Shown: positions 53,033 through 63,194, counted from the stretch's first letter. The stretch: 64,000 bases of DNA from Nitrosomonas sp. sh817 (GCF_030908545.1 NZ_CP133083.1:2551691-2615690), one strand, 5' to 3'. The notes: generated by a model not told the origin, from the letters alone. Translations and numbers: made by a program.

Positions 53033-53914
53033 ATGACGACGACGATTACATTTCCGGTATCCGGTAAAACCTTCCGGCAGCGCGCGACCGAAGAGCCTGC
53101 CTGGATACGCTGGCTTTTGACCGGAATAGCACTGATATTTCTAACATTATTCCTTTTTGTACCACTGATTTCGGTTTTCTATGAAGCTTTCAAGAAAGGC
53201 GTAGATGTCTATCTGGCGGCAATCACCGACCCCGATGCGGTTTCGGCGATCAAACTGACGCTGACGGTGGCGGCGATTGCGGTACCGCTGAATCTGGTAT
53301 TCGGTATCGCCGCAGCTTGGGCAATCGCCAAGTTTGAATTCCGCGGCAAGAATTTGCTGATTACCTTGATCGATTTGCCTTTTTCAGTATCGCCGGTAGT
53401 TTCCGGACTGATTTACGTATTGGTGTTCGGTTTGCAAGGCTGGCTGGGGCCGTGGCTGGCGGAACACGATCTCAAAATTATTTTTGCCGTTCCCGGCATC
53501 GTGCTGGCAACCGTGTTTGTCACCGTGCCGTTCATTGCCCGCGAATTGATTCCTTTGATGCAGGCACAAGGCACCGAGGAAGAAGAAGCGGCAATCGTGC
53601 TGGGTGCCAGCGGCTGGCAGACGTTCTGGCAGATCACGTTACCCAATATCAAATGGGGGCTTTTGTACGGCGCCATTCTCTGCAATGCCCGCGCGATGGG
53701 CGAGTTCGGCGCGGTATCGGTAGTCTCCGGCCATATCCGCGGCAGCACCAATACCATGCCGCTGCATGTCGAAATCCTCTACAACGAATACAACTTTGCC
53801 GCTGCCTTTGCCGTGGCTTCACTGCTGGCCTTGCTGGCTTTGGTCACACTGGCGCTTAAAACAGCGATTGAGTTTCGCACCCAACAACATCAAACACGAC
53901 GAGGTGATGCATGA
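53033..53914 (+). CDS. cysW: Sulfate ABC transporter permease CysW
   Basis: 293 residues; six helices and the EAA loop [20 protein letters not shown] near residue 180, followed by [19 protein letters not shown], a CysW hallmark. Partner of CysT in the sulfate importer. It is followed by an ATGA overlap with cysA, so the two are coupled. Confidence 0.95.
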   Translation: MTTTITFPVSGKTFRQRATEEPAWIRWLLTGIALIFLTLFLFVPLISVFYEAFKKGVDVYLAAITDPDAVSAIKLTLTVAAIAVPLNLVFGIAAAWAIAKFEFRGKNLLITLIDLPFSVSPVVSGLIYVLVFGLQGWLGPWLAEHDLKIIFAVPGIVLATVFVTVPFIARELIPLMQAQGTEEEEAAIVLGASGWQTFWQITLPNIKWGLLYGAILCNARAMGEFGAVSVVSGHIRGSTNTMPLHVEILYNEYNFAAAFAVASLLALLALVTLALKTAIEFRTQQHQTRRGDA

Positions 53915-54999
53915 GCATTGAAGTTCTTAATCTTTCAAAACAATTCGGCAGTTTTACCGCACTGCACGATGTCAGCTTGCAAGTCCATTCAGGTGAATTG
54001 CTCGCGCTGCTGGGGCCATCCGGCTCCGGTAAAACGACGCTGCTGCGCGTAATCGCAGGGCTTGAAACCGCCGACAGCGGTCAAGTGCTGTTTCATGGTG
54101 AAGACGCAACCGATCAGCATGTGCGCGATCGTCAAGTCGGGTTTGTATTCCAGCATTACGCGCTATTCCGCAACATGACGATTTTCGACAACGTGGCCTT
54201 CGGTTTGAAGGTACGCCCGAAGAAATTCCGCCCGGCGAAAGCGGAAATCCGCGAACGCGTGATGAAACTGCTGCATCTGGTGCAACTGGATTGGCTCGCG
54301 GATCGCTATCCGCACCAGCTCTCCGGCGGCCAGCGTCAGCGCATCGCCTTGGCGCGGGCACTGGCGGTAGAACCGAAAGTGTTATTGCTCGACGAGCCTT
54401 TCGGCGCGTTGGATGCCAAAGTACGCAAGGAGCTACGCGCATGGCTTAGACGGCTGCACGACGATATGCACATCACCAGCGTATTCGTCACACACGACCA
54501 AGAAGAAGCGCTGGAAGTCGCTGATCGCGTGGTCGTGATGAACGAAGGCCGGATCGAACAAATCGGCACGCCCGACGAAGTCTACGAGCAACCCGCCAAT
54601 CCTTTCGTTTATGAATTTCTCGGTAATGTCAATTTATTTCATAGCCGCTTGCATCGCGGCCGAGCCTGGATCGGCGATCTCGAAGTCGATGCGCCGGAAC
54701 ACGCCGAAGCCGAAGAACTGGCAGCCATTGCGTATGTCCGTCCGCATGAAATCGAAGTTGAGCGCATCCGCAATGGCGAAGCGGCTTTAGCCGCGCACAT
54801 CGTGCATATTTTGTCCGTCGGACCGATCGTGCGCCTGGAAATGGTGCGCGACAACGACGAGCATAGGAATCCGGTACATGCCGAAATCAGCAAGGAACGT
54901 TTCCGTGAATTGCAATTGGTAAAAGGCGATAAAGTCTTTATCAAGCCCAAGCGGCTCGATTTATTTCCAAACTATTCTCAAAGCCAGTTGAAACATTAA
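53911..54999 (+). CDS. cysA: Sulfate/thiosulfate ABC transporter ATPase
   Basis: 362 residues. Walker [10 protein letters not shown] near residue 34, signature LSGGQRQR near 133, Walker [12 protein letters not shown], and the C-terminal TOBE-like regulatory domain (about 240-355). It powers sulfate import through CysTW. It begins four bases inside cysW. Confidence 0.96.
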   Translation: MSIEVLNLSKQFGSFTALHDVSLQVHSGELLALLGPSGSGKTTLLRVIAGLETADSGQVLFHGEDATDQHVRDRQVGFVFQHYALFRNMTIFDNVAFGLKVRPKKFRPAKAEIRERVMKLLHLVQLDWLADRYPHQLSGGQRQRIALARALAVEPKVLLLDEPFGALDAKVRKELRAWLRRLHDDMHITSVFVTHDQEEALEVADRVVVMNEGRIEQIGTPDEVYEQPANPFVYEFLGNVNLFHSRLHRGRAWIGDLEVDAPEHAEAEELAAIAYVRPHEIEVERIRNGEAALAAHIVHILSVGPIVRLEMVRDNDEHRNPVHAEISKERFRELQLVKGDKVFIKPKRLDLFPNYSQSQLKH

Positions 55000-55071
55000 T
55001 AAGGAGCTTCTCATTTCAATCCGGCATACCGGCTACTCATATGCAAAAAAGCGCTCATAAGGATTCACCGC

Positions 55072-56025
55072 ATGACCGATGAAATAATCATGCATGATGA
55101 TTCACAGCAGGAAATCAACCACCGGGAAATCGATAACATCGTATCGAAGTTACGCACGCTGCGGCTGGCATCGCTGGAACAACGGCAACGGCTCAACAAC
55201 CCGCCGAAACTTCCGTCCCGTAAAGCACTGACCTCGATTCTCGAGCGTCTCAGCGCCGTATTGTTCCCGAATCGATTGGGTGCATCAAGCATCTCCAGCG
55301 ACGGCATCGATTATTATGTCGGCCATACGCTGGATATTACGTTGCGCGACTTGCTCGATCAGGTCCATCATGAGTTGTACTTCGTCTCCGAGCAAGAAAA
55401 CGGCGGCAATGCTGCTCGTAGACAAGCAGCAGACATTGCAAACGCTTTTGCTCAACAGTTGCCGAATATCCGCAGCCTGTTGGAAAGCGATATCCGCGCG
55501 GCCTACGAAGGCGACCCGGCAGCTCGCAGTATCAACGATGTACTAGTTTGCTACCCTGGCGTGACCGCCGTTATTCATTACCGCATTGCGCATGAATTGC
55601 ATCAACTGGGAGTACCGTTGATTGCCCGTATGATCTCCGAAATCGCGCATTCACTAACCGGCATAGAAATTCATCCTGGCGCTCAAATCGATGGCAGCTT
55701 TTTTATCGATCACGGTACCGGCGTGGTGATTGGCGAAACCGCTATCATTGGGCGCAATGTCCGGCTATATCAGGCAGTCACACTTGGCGCCAAGCGCTTT
55801 CCGGTTAACGAACAAGGCATGCTGGTCAAAGGTATCTTACGTCACCCGATCGTCGAAGACGACGTGATAATCTATGCTGGCGCAACGATACTCGGGCGCA
55901 TCACCATTGGTCGCGGTTCGACGATTGGCGGGAATGTCTGGTTGACCCATAGCGTTCCACCCGGCAGTCATATCATGCAAGCGCAAACCCGTAGCGAAAT
56001 GTTTGAAGGTGGTGCCGGAATCTGA
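55072..56025 (+). CDS. epsC: Serine O-acetyltransferase EpsC
   Basis: 317 residues, longer at the N-terminus than CysE. The left-handed beta-helix hexapeptides occupy the C-terminal third, with the catalytic His214 in FIDHGTGVVIGE and the GIEIHPGAQIDG repeat start. It acetylates serine to O-acetylserine, the carbon acceptor in cysteine synthesis. EpsC is frequently a neighbour of Family 2A encapsulin operons. It lies 72 bases after cysA. Confidence 0.92.
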   Translation: MTDEIIMHDDSQQEINHREIDNIVSKLRTLRLASLEQRQRLNNPPKLPSRKALTSILERLSAVLFPNRLGASSISSDGIDYYVGHTLDITLRDLLDQVHHELYFVSEQENGGNAARRQAADIANAFAQQLPNIRSLLESDIRAAYEGDPAARSINDVLVCYPGVTAVIHYRIAHELHQLGVPLIARMISEIAHSLTGIEIHPGAQIDGSFFIDHGTGVVIGETAIIGRNVRLYQAVTLGAKRFPVNEQGMLVKGILRHPIVEDDVIIYAGATILGRITIGRGSTIGGNVWLTHSVPPGSHIMQAQTRSEMFEGGAGI

Positions 56026-56158
56026 CATCGGTTCAAATGGTTTACGTGATTGAAATCCCCTCTAATTAATTGAATAAAGATAGTAAATAACCTCACCATA
56101 CTCAAAGATGACTGACAAATCTACAACCGATCGAACAACTTCTATTTGAACAATCACA

Positions 56159-57094
56159 ATGAATTTTCAACAATTGCGCATCATCAATGAAACCGTGCGG
56201 CGGAATTTCAATCTGACCGAAGTGGCAAGCGCTTTATTTACGTCGCAATCAGGTGTCAGCAAACATATCAAGGATCTGGAAGATGAACTGAACATCGAGC
56301 TGTTTATCCGCAAAGGCAAACGGTTGGTAGGATTGACCGAACCGGGCAAGGAGCTGGTTAAAATCGTCGAGCGGATTTTGTTCGACACCCGCAATATCAA
56401 GCGTCTGGCGGAGCAATTCAGCAATCACGACCAAGGGCACTTAACGATCGCCACCACGCATACGCAAGCGCAATATATCTTGCCGCCGGTCGTCGCCGAA
56501 TTCAAGAAAGCGTTCCCAAAAGTTCATCTGATCCTGAACGAATCGAAGCCCGGCGATATTTTATCGATGCTGATCGACGGCCAAGCGGATATCGGCATCG
56601 CCACCGAGGCTTTGGAAAATGCCGCCGATCTGGTTTCTTTTCCATTCCACACCTGGCAACACATCGTCATTGTTCCTGCCGGGCATCCGCTGCAGTCCGT
56701 GCAACCGCTCACGCTCGAAGCCATCGCCGAATACCCGATCATCACCTACCACCAAGGACTCACCGGCCGGTCACGAATCGACCAAACCTTTGCCAAGGCT
56801 GGATTGATACCTGATATCGCCATGTCCGCCCTGGATGCGGACGTGATTAAAACTTACGTAAAATTGGGATTGGGCATCGGCATCATCGCGTCCGTCGCGT
56901 TTTCCACCGACCGCGACACCACGCTGGTGAAACTGGACAGCGAATACCTGTTTGAAAAAAACACCACTTTCATTTCCGTCCGCCGCAATCACTATCTACG
57001 CGGCTACGCCTACCGCTTTATCGAACTGTGCACCCCGGCGCTCAACGAAGCGGATATCCGCTTGAGCGTCAATCCGTCGACGGATGCGGAATAG
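56159..57094 (+). CDS. cysB: CysB-type LysR regulator
   Basis: 311 residues. N-terminal winged helix-turn-helix (NFQQLRIINETVRRNFNLTE then VASALFTSQSGVSKHI) and a periplasmic-binding-like effector domain (about 90-300). The CysB/Cbl family responds to O-acetylserine, made by the EpsC gene upstream, and activates sulfur uptake genes. Last gene of the sulfur operon or an independent gene (134-base gap). Confidence 0.92.
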   Translation: MNFQQLRIINETVRRNFNLTEVASALFTSQSGVSKHIKDLEDELNIELFIRKGKRLVGLTEPGKELVKIVERILFDTRNIKRLAEQFSNHDQGHLTIATTHTQAQYILPPVVAEFKKAFPKVHLILNESKPGDILSMLIDGQADIGIATEALENAADLVSFPFHTWQHIVIVPAGHPLQSVQPLTLEAIAEYPIITYHQGLTGRSRIDQTFAKAGLIPDIAMSALDADVIKTYVKLGLGIGIIASVAFSTDRDTTLVKLDSEYLFEKNTTFISVRRNHYLRGYAYRFIELCTPALNEADIRLSVNPSTDAE

Positions 57095-57155
57095 AAAGCC
57101 GTCCGCCTTACATTTAAAACGAAAAGACCTTTAAACCGGTATTACTTTGAAAACC

Positions 57156-57635
57156 CTAATGATGCGGATGATGCTCGTGTTTGTGAGTTTTTACCGGTTG
57201 TCCGGATGCCGGTGTTGCACGGATTTGATAGGCGTCATGACAGGCAACGCACTTGGCCATCGCGTCGCTCAATTGCCGCAGCGTAAGTTTGGGATCTTTC
57301 TTGGATTCCGCATCCACGGCAATTTGATCGAAATCCTGGTGCAGAGACATACCCAACTGCATGAATTCCTTGGGCAGCACGCCTTTGAGGTGATCCTCGG
57401 CTTTATGCGCCATGCCCAACCCCAAAGGACGGGCATGCTTGGAAACCGATGCCATGTCATCGGTTGAAAGCGCTGCCAGTATGTTTTGCGTGCCCGACAG
57501 CAATGCCCGCATTTCTTCCAGCACGTGGCCGCGCTGCGCTTCGGAAAGCGCGAGAATCTGGCGGCTGTCTTTTTCGGCTGCGATTGCAGACGTGGAAATC
57601 AACAAACAGGCAATGATCATTCGTGTTTTTTGCAC
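57156..57635 (-). CDS. Small c-type cytochrome with His-rich tail
   Basis: 159 residues starting at GTG with AAGGAG six bases upstream. Signal peptide (to about AIAAEK), then helical segments and one heme c motif Cys129-Val-Ala-Cys132-His133 near the C-terminus, the placement seen in class II (cytochrome c' type) four-helix proteins. The axial ligand may be a His or none. The tail HKHEHHPHH could bind metal. Periplasmic electron-transfer role assumed; convergent with cysB. Confidence 0.8.
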   Translation of the reverse strand: MQKTRMIIACLLISTSAIAAEKDSRQILALSEAQRGHVLEEMRALLSGTQNILAALSTDDMASVSKHARPLGLGMAHKAEDHLKGVLPKEFMQLGMSLHQDFDQIAVDAESKKDPKLTLRQLSDAMAKCVACHDAYQIRATPASGQPVKTHKHEHHPHH

Positions 57636-58189
57636 TTGATACTCCTTGATAGGAAAGACCGGAACCCGACTTTACCAGCTTAGCGCGTTTCGCCGCAACA
57701 AACCGGGATTTTCAATGAGTAGTCGAATTTGCTTCAATGATTTTGTTGCCAGGCTGGCAATGCATCGCGTCATTTCATTCGTCGCTATTGCCGATTCCGC
57801 GGATTTTTTTGGTCTCGCTCTCAATCCGCCCGAAATGTTCCTGAAATTTTCCCGAAGCAAGCTCGACCTCGAAAGCGTCGGCTATTTTTTTCACTAACAC
57901 CGTATGCTCAGGATTGGCATCGGCGTAGAGATGTTTGCTGAATTGCAATATCTGTTCATCTTCCTTCATCGTGACATCGAATTTCAATTCCCCAGAAGTG
58001 AAAGTGAGGATACGGCCGGTATATTCGTGAAATTTGTCTTCAACGATGTTGGCTTTTGTCCATCCTGTTTGTTGCTCCAAAAAAGCCAGGAATGCCGGCA
58101 GCATTGCTGCTTTCACCGGGTAGAGCGTGTAATAAGGAGAGGAGTATTCAACTTTGAAGCTACCGCTCCAGTAGATACCGTCTTTCAAG

Positions 58190-59178
58190 TCAAGCAATTT
58201 TTGGATAGTTTGGGTGATAAGGGAGTTGTGTTTTTATAACGCCGAAGCACAAATGGACCAGCTTGCGCATAGCAGCGCCGATAGCGGACATTTTGGATTT
58301 GCCTCTGGCGAGTAACCGTTCATAAAGCGCCTTGACATGGGGATTGTATTGTGTGGCGACCACTGCTGCCATGTATAGCACGGCTCGCACTCGCGCCGGA
58401 CCCGCCTTCGACAATCGGGCCCGGCCCAGCACCGTGCTTCCAGACTGCCGTTTTACGGGCACTAAACCCAAATAAGCTGCCACTTGTTCGGCAGATTCGA
58501 AACGGTTGCCGTGCATGATCGCCAGGAGGTTATTTCCCACTCGCTCACCTACTGCCGGAATACTGGTCAGCAGAACCATATCCCGCTTCAGACCGGGATG
58601 CCGGTCGATGTGATCGTCTATCGCTTGTTGCAGCCGTTTCAATTCTGCTTCAAGAAAGGCGATAGATTGAGCGATAGACTGGACAATCAGTTCAGGCGTC
58701 TCGATAGCTTCGCTCTTTTCTTGCCGGTTCAATTCTCGGTGCAAATCATCCGCCACCGCATTACGCCGGGCTAGTAGTGCTTGTGTAATGCACGGACTTC
58801 CACCGATGGCGGCTGCCATGCCGCGGGCTTGAGCAGCGCTCCATATTTCGCCAGTACAACACTATCCACACCATCCGTCTTAGTGCGTATCCCCAAGCCT
58901 CGACCAAAATCTTTAACTTGTGCCGGATTGATGATCGAAACCATTACCCCAGCATCTACTAAAGCCAAAGCAGCTTGCTCGTGATATACGCCAGTGGCAT
59001 CCATTACCACGTGCAGTTGCGCAGCCGACACACCTTGTTTGGCCGCCCACTCCAACAGTGCGCTCACGCCTGCTTTAGTGTTGGGAATGACCTTGGATTT
59101 ACGTTTATCACCTGCTTCGTTAAGTAAAAGGCAACAATCCAATTTGGCCTTGGCAATATCCATACCGAGATAAAACAT
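58190..59178 (-). pseudogene. IS110-family transposase, frameshifted
   Basis: The N-terminal half (59178-58771) has the DEDD domain (MDIAKAKLDCCLL, VVMDATGVYHE, DGVDSVVLAKY), and the C-terminal half (from about 58790 to 58190) has the Transposase_20 domain with the Ser (LTSIPAVGERVGNNLLAIM, LGLVPVKRQSGS). They are in different frames because of an extra CA/TG pair near 58782-58786; without it VEVRALQALLARRN is restored. The stop codon TGA and the last Ala codon lie at the boundary with the host gene. Confidence 0.88.
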
Positions 59179-59386
59179 GATGTTCTCCTGTTACAATATT
59201 TACCAACCTCGCCCACTTGCCTTGTGCATGCAGGGTTTATCCCTTGGCTACCGTTCAGTGTCTGTGCTGGCGTGGAAGATGAGAAGGAAGGCTTGATCTA
59301 CAGAACAAGGTCTTGCCTTAAGGGTGGACACAAGCTGCCTTCAACTCGGGTAGTGGTAGCTAACCACTACGAAAAGAAAGATACAA
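58195..59386 (-). mobile_element. IS110-family element
   Basis: About 1.19 kb with no terminal inverted repeats, bounded by a shared CAA (58195-58197 and 59384-59386). Limits come from restoring the interrupted gene. The region upstream of the transposase (about 59179-59386) is non-coding, as in IS110 types with a bridge RNA in the left end. Confidence 0.82.
59190..59380 (-). ncRNA. Candidate IS110 bridge RNA region
   Basis: The roughly 190 bases between the element's left end and the transposase start have no gene on either strand. In IS110-group elements this position holds the structured bridge RNA that pairs with donor and target DNA. Several short stems are visible, e.g. GTGGTTAGC/GCTACCAC near the left end. 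Assignment is by position only; the transposase being frameshifted makes it a relic here. Confidence 0.4.
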
Positions 59387-60308
59387 GGGTGCTTTTTCGA
59401 GCTTACGCAGACGCAAACGCTCACCTTGCGCCGATTTCTCCCACTCAAAAAACTTTTCAAACCATGCAAAATCCATTTCATCCACGCTGAGCAGGCGCAC
59501 CCCGGTATCATCAAATTTAACCGCGTAGCCACTGTCCTGCTCAATGTTATACACCACAAGAGCATGCTCGGAATCGGGCAAATCCTCGTCCGGCGTGTTC
59601 CAACTCTGGAATGCACCGCGAAAAACGATGCTTTTGCGATCAGGTGAGAACGCCAGCGTCCCATGCGGCGAAGGGAAGGAATAATTTTCGACAGCATTGT
59701 TGCTGGGATTAAAGCGCCGGATGCTGCGAGTCTGCACGTCGAGAACGGCATGCTTACTGACTAAAAGAAGCCGCCCGTCGGCGAGACCATCCAATTTATC
59801 CAAATCGCCGGTATCGCTTCTGGCAAACACCTCCAGGTAGGGTCCGGGCTGCCCGTTTTCGCTGTCCAGGAATTGCAGGGAGGCAAAATCGTGGTGTTGC
59901 TCCAAAATAGGTTCGACGGCGGGTTCGCCATTTTTCAAGTAAATCAGGTACAAACTCTGGCTGCCTGCTATCAAAGTCGGATCAGGTGCGCCGGGAAGGG
60001 TATAGACGCGCCACAAGTACGGCAGCCCCGTATTGCTCTGTAATGCGCTGGGAAAGACAATCGGCTTACCGTTGTAAAAAATTGTGTAGGCCACGTTTGT
60101 CTGGTTGACTATGCCGGAATTTAGATTGAACTGCTTGCTCTTAGTCGCTGTGACACGGACAGTAAAGGGTCCGTAGGCAATGTCTTTTTCGATGTGATTG
60201 ACGTCACCTGAGCGGCTGGAGATCGAATAGGCTGCAATGAGAACCACGGCAACCACGATGAATGCTATTTTCATAGATGTAGTTACTTTTTCTTTTTTCT
60301 GAAGTTTT

Positions 60309-60388
60309 TTAAGAAAACGCTGATTAATTGACTGCACGTGCAAATCGCTTCGTTGTGCGATATCACTCCTTCGCCCATCTTTATGTCG
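60309..60388 (-). repeat. MITE-like repeat family A, truncated copy 5
   Basis: About 80 bases beginning TTAAGAAAACGCTGATTAATTGACTG-like, matching the first half of copy 1, then diverging after ATCTTTATGTCGA. The rest is missing. It lies upstream of the split gene and 80 bases before the ars promoter. Confidence 0.75.
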
Positions 60389-60470
60389 AACACTCTTTAC
60401 CTCAGTTCAGTCCGGCCCAGACATGAAGGTACAATCGCTCGAAAGTATACTCGTAACTCAACCAGCATAA

Positions 60471-60503
60471 TTGACACAACCAATATTTCCAATATAATGG
60501 AAA
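60471..60503 (+). promoter_or_regulatory. ars promoter with overlapping operator
   Basis: TTGACA (60471-60476), a 16-base spacer and TATAAT (60493-60498): near-consensus. TTTCC (60486-60490) and GGAAA (60499-60503) form an inverted repeat around the -10. The arsR ATG begins at 60505, seven bases after the -10, so the transcript should start at or near the codon. Confidence 0.8.
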
Positions 60504-60504
60504 C

Positions 60505-60876
60505 ATGGAAATTAAAATTGCAATAAAAGCACTAACAGCCTTGGCGCACGAAACCCGCTTGACGATATTCCGGACGCTGGTTCAAGCCGGTGAATCCGGT
60601 CTTCCGGCTGGACAATTGGCGAAAGAATTGGGCATCCCGAATGCAACGCTCTCTTTTCATCTGAAAGAATTGGCGCATGCAGAATTGATAATCGCCCGGC
60701 AGGAAAGCCGTTTTATTTATTATTCCGCGAATTTCACAACCATGAATGCGCTATTGGGCTACCTCACCGAGAATTGCTGCGCCGGTATACCGTGCAGCCC
60801 AACCGAAGTTTGTTGTAATGAAAAAAATGACCTGGCATTGACCGCTGCGCATTTAACCAAGGAGACAACACAATGA
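60505..60876 (+). CDS. arsR: ArsR-family arsenite-responsive repressor
   Basis: 123 residues. Winged helix (LAKELGIPNATLSFHLKEL) and a C-terminal Cys cluster Cys91, Cys92, Cys97, Cys103, Cys104. The Cys placement after the last helix, not in the DNA-binding helix, is like the Acidithiobacillus type. It represses the ars operon until arsenite or antimonite binds. No ribosome site fits the ATG at 60505 given the promoter spacing, so the message is likely leaderless. Confidence 0.93.
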   Translation: MEIKIAIKALTALAHETRLTIFRTLVQAGESGLPAGQLAKELGIPNATLSFHLKELAHAELIIARQESRFIYYSANFTTMNALLGYLTENCCAGIPCSPTEVCCNEKNDLALTAAHLTKETTQ

Positions 60877-61298
60877 AACGTTTTCATATCCATATCGCCG
60901 TCGATAATTTAGAAAACAATATCCGCTTTTATTCGGCGTTATTCGGTAGCGAACCATCCGTCAGCAAACCAGATTACGCCAAGTGGATGCTGGATGATCC
61001 ATTCATCAATTTTGCCTTGTCCGAACGAGGCTCAAAACCGGGCTTGGATCATGTCGGAATTCAGGTCGATTCCGATGAAGCTTTGGCCGAAGTCAACCAG
61101 CGCTTGACGCAAGCCGGATTGCCCGCTGCGGAACAACAAAACGCGCAATGCTGTTATGCCGCGTCGAATAAATATTGGACGGTTGATCCGCAAGGCATCG
61201 CCTGGGAAGCGTTTCATTCGCTGACGGCGATTCCGGTATTCGGGCAAGATACCGCTATCCCCGCAAAAACCGGAACCTGTTGCGCGGCGTCATCATGA
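60873..61298 (+). CDS. arsI: ArsI/CadI-type VOC metalloenzyme
   Basis: 141 residues of the vicinal-oxygen-chelate fold. Candidate metal ligands are His5 or His7, His60 and Glu112, and the vicinal pair Cys93-Cys94 before NKYWTVDPQGIAWE is that of ArsI, a dioxygenase that splits the C-As bond of trivalent organoarsenicals. The C-terminus adds another Cys-Cys. The alternative name is CadI, a cadmium-induced protein; in an ars operon the C-As lyase role is favoured. It overlaps arsR and arsC by four bases each. Confidence 0.85.
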   Translation: MKRFHIHIAVDNLENNIRFYSALFGSEPSVSKPDYAKWMLDDPFINFALSERGSKPGLDHVGIQVDSDEALAEVNQRLTQAGLPAAEQQNAQCCYAASNKYWTVDPQGIAWEAFHSLTAIPVFGQDTAIPAKTGTCCAASS

Positions 61299-61792
61299 AT
61301 GTATTATTTCTCTGTACCGGAAACTCGTGCCGCTCTATCCTTGCGGAAGCCACTTTTAATCATCTTGCACCCGACGGCTGGAAAGCGATGAGCGCAGGCA
61401 GCAAACCGACCGGCCAGGTTCATCCGCGCTCTCTGGCCCTGCTTGAACGCGAAGGCATCGGAACCCAAGGGCTTTTCAGTAAATCGTGGGACAACTTACC
61501 GGCTACGCCGGATATTGTAATCACCGTCTGCGGCAATGCGGCCGGTGAAGCTTGCCCGGCGTATCTTGGCCCTGCGCTACGCGCGCATTGGGGAGTCGAT
61601 GATCCCGCGGAAGCGGCTGGAACCGAGGAGGAAATCAATGCAGCGTTCATCAAGGCTTATCAAACCTTTCGCGAAGGCATCGAGACTTTTTTATCGCTGC
61701 CACTCGACGAGCTGCAGCAAAATCCTTCCGCCTTCAGGACTAAGCTGGATTACATCGGCATTTTGAAATTCAAGCAATCCCAAGCAAAGTGA
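61295..61792 (+). CDS. arsC: Arsenate reductase, thioredoxin-coupled type
   Basis: 165 residues. P-loop Cys7-TGNSC-Arg13 (CX5R) at the N-terminus, and the pair Cys79/Cys87 that would relay the disulfide, as in the low-molecular-weight phosphatase type. It reduces arsenate to arsenite for export. The start at 61295 overlaps the arsI stop (ATGA); an upstream GTG/ATG is not needed. Confidence 0.92.
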   Translation: MNVLFLCTGNSCRSILAEATFNHLAPDGWKAMSAGSKPTGQVHPRSLALLEREGIGTQGLFSKSWDNLPATPDIVITVCGNAAGEACPAYLGPALRAHWGVDDPAEAAGTEEEINAAFIKAYQTFREGIETFLSLPLDELQQNPSAFRTKLDYIGILKFKQSQAK

Positions 61793-61831
61793 CAGCCACC
61801 GGCCTGAGTCCAAGCGCAAGGAGTGATTGAC

Positions 61832-63118
61832 ATGCTGATTGCCATACTCATTTTCATCGTCACGCTCGGGCTGGTCATTTGGCAGCCACGTGGCTTGGGT
61901 ATCGGCTGGAGCGCTATGCTCGGCGCTACCGCGGCTTTGCTGCTCGGCGTGATTCAATTCAGCGACATTCCGGCGGTGTGGCATATTGTCTGGAACGCGA
62001 CAGCAGCTTTCATTGCCATCATTATTATTAGTTTATTGCTAGATGAAGCGGGGTTCTTTGAGTGGGCAGCATTGCATGTAGCGCGCTGGGGGCGCGGCAA
62101 TGGGTATTTATTATTTGTGTATATTGTATTACTGGGTGCGGCGGTTGCAGCGCTGTTCGCCAATGATGGCGCAGCTTTGATTCTAACGCCAATTGTGATG
62201 GCGATGCTGCTGGCGCTTGGCTTTAGTCCGGCGGCTACGCTCGCTTTCGTCATGGCGGCGGGCTTTATCGCCGATACGGCCAGCTTGCCGCTGGTGGTAT
62301 CCAATTTGGTTAACATTGTCTCGGCTGATTATTTCAAAATCGGGTTTACCGAGTACGCTGCGGTGATGATTCCGGTCAATATCGCTTCGGTAACAGGCAG
62401 TCTAGGCGTGCTTTTTCTTTATTTCCACCGCAGCATTCCGGCCCGTTACGATGTCAATCAACTGAAGCCGCCTGGTGAAGCAATTCGCGATCCGGCAACT
62501 TTCCGCGCCGGCTGGGCCGTGATGGCGTTGCTGCTCATCGGTTTTTTAGGTCTTGAACCGTTGGGCGTGCCGATCAGCCTGGTAGCCGCCGCCGGTTCGT
62601 TAGTGCTGCTAGCGGTAGCCACGCGTAGCCATATCATCAACACACGCAAAATCGTGCGCGAATCGCCATGGCAAATCGTCATTTTTTCATTGGGAATGTA
62701 TCTCGTGGTGTATGGCCTGCGCAACGAAGGCTTGACCGGATACATTACCAATCTGCTCGATGTCTTCGCCAGCTATGGCGTGTGGGGCGCAACGCTTGGC
62801 ACCGGTTTTTTGGCCGCTTTCCTATCGTCGATCATGAACAACATGCCCGCAGTGTTGATCGGCGCATTATCCATCGACGCAAGCTCTGCAACCGGTACGA
62901 TCAAGGAAGCCATGATTTACGCCAACGTCATCGGTTGTGACTTGGGACCGAAAATCACCCCGATCGGCAGCTTGGCAACCTTATTATGGTTGCATGTGCT
63001 GGCACGTAAAAATATGGTAATTACCTGGGGATATTACTTACAAGTAGGGATTGTGTTGACGGTTCCGGTATTGCTCGTTACGCTGGCTGCCCTGGCCATG
63101 TGGCTGAGTGTTCAATGA
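61832..63118 (+). CDS. arsB: Arsenite efflux permease ArsB
   Basis: 428 residues with about twelve helices of the ArsB/NhaD superfamily. [21 protein letters not shown] and FFALNNMPAVL-like ([19 protein letters not shown]) are the family motifs; [17 protein letters not shown] follows near the C-terminus. It exports arsenite, alone or driven by ArsA. The start at 61832 is eight bases after AAGGAG; a GTG at 61823 is too close to the ribosome site. Confidence 0.95.
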   Translation: MLIAILIFIVTLGLVIWQPRGLGIGWSAMLGATAALLLGVIQFSDIPAVWHIVWNATAAFIAIIIISLLLDEAGFFEWAALHVARWGRGNGYLLFVYIVLLGAAVAALFANDGAALILTPIVMAMLLALGFSPAATLAFVMAAGFIADTASLPLVVSNLVNIVSADYFKIGFTEYAAVMIPVNIASVTGSLGVLFLYFHRSIPARYDVNQLKPPGEAIRDPATFRAGWAVMALLLIGFLGLEPLGVPISLVAAAGSLVLLAVATRSHIINTRKIVRESPWQIVIFSLGMYLVVYGLRNEGLTGYITNLLDVFASYGVWGATLGTGFLAAFLSSIMNNMPAVLIGALSIDASSATGTIKEAMIYANVIGCDLGPKITPIGSLATLLWLHVLARKNMVITWGYYLQVGIVLTVPVLLVTLAALAMWLSVQ

Positions 63119-63194
63119 GATTATCATCGCAAAACACAACAACCGAACAAAGTGAATTACATCAACCTTGTTACTTTTTTAATGGAGAATCAAA

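Larger units (their letters stand above)
57775..60274 (-). pseudogene. Unknown gene split by IS110
   Basis: Fragments 60274-59387 and 58197-57775 join in frame to about 436 residues at a shared TTG, reading RLRKLEKAPLLDLKDGIYW. The N-terminal part has a membrane anchor (MKIAFIVVAVVLIAAY) and a WD/beta-propeller-like region with SPHGTLAFSPDRKSIVF and a late DEDLPDSEHALV. The C-terminal part is alpha/beta (ALEVEYSSPYYTLYP-like). I do not recognise the family. The insertion should inactivate it, although the first fragment could still make an anchored domain. The start at 60274 is chosen over the upstream extension. Confidence 0.75.
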
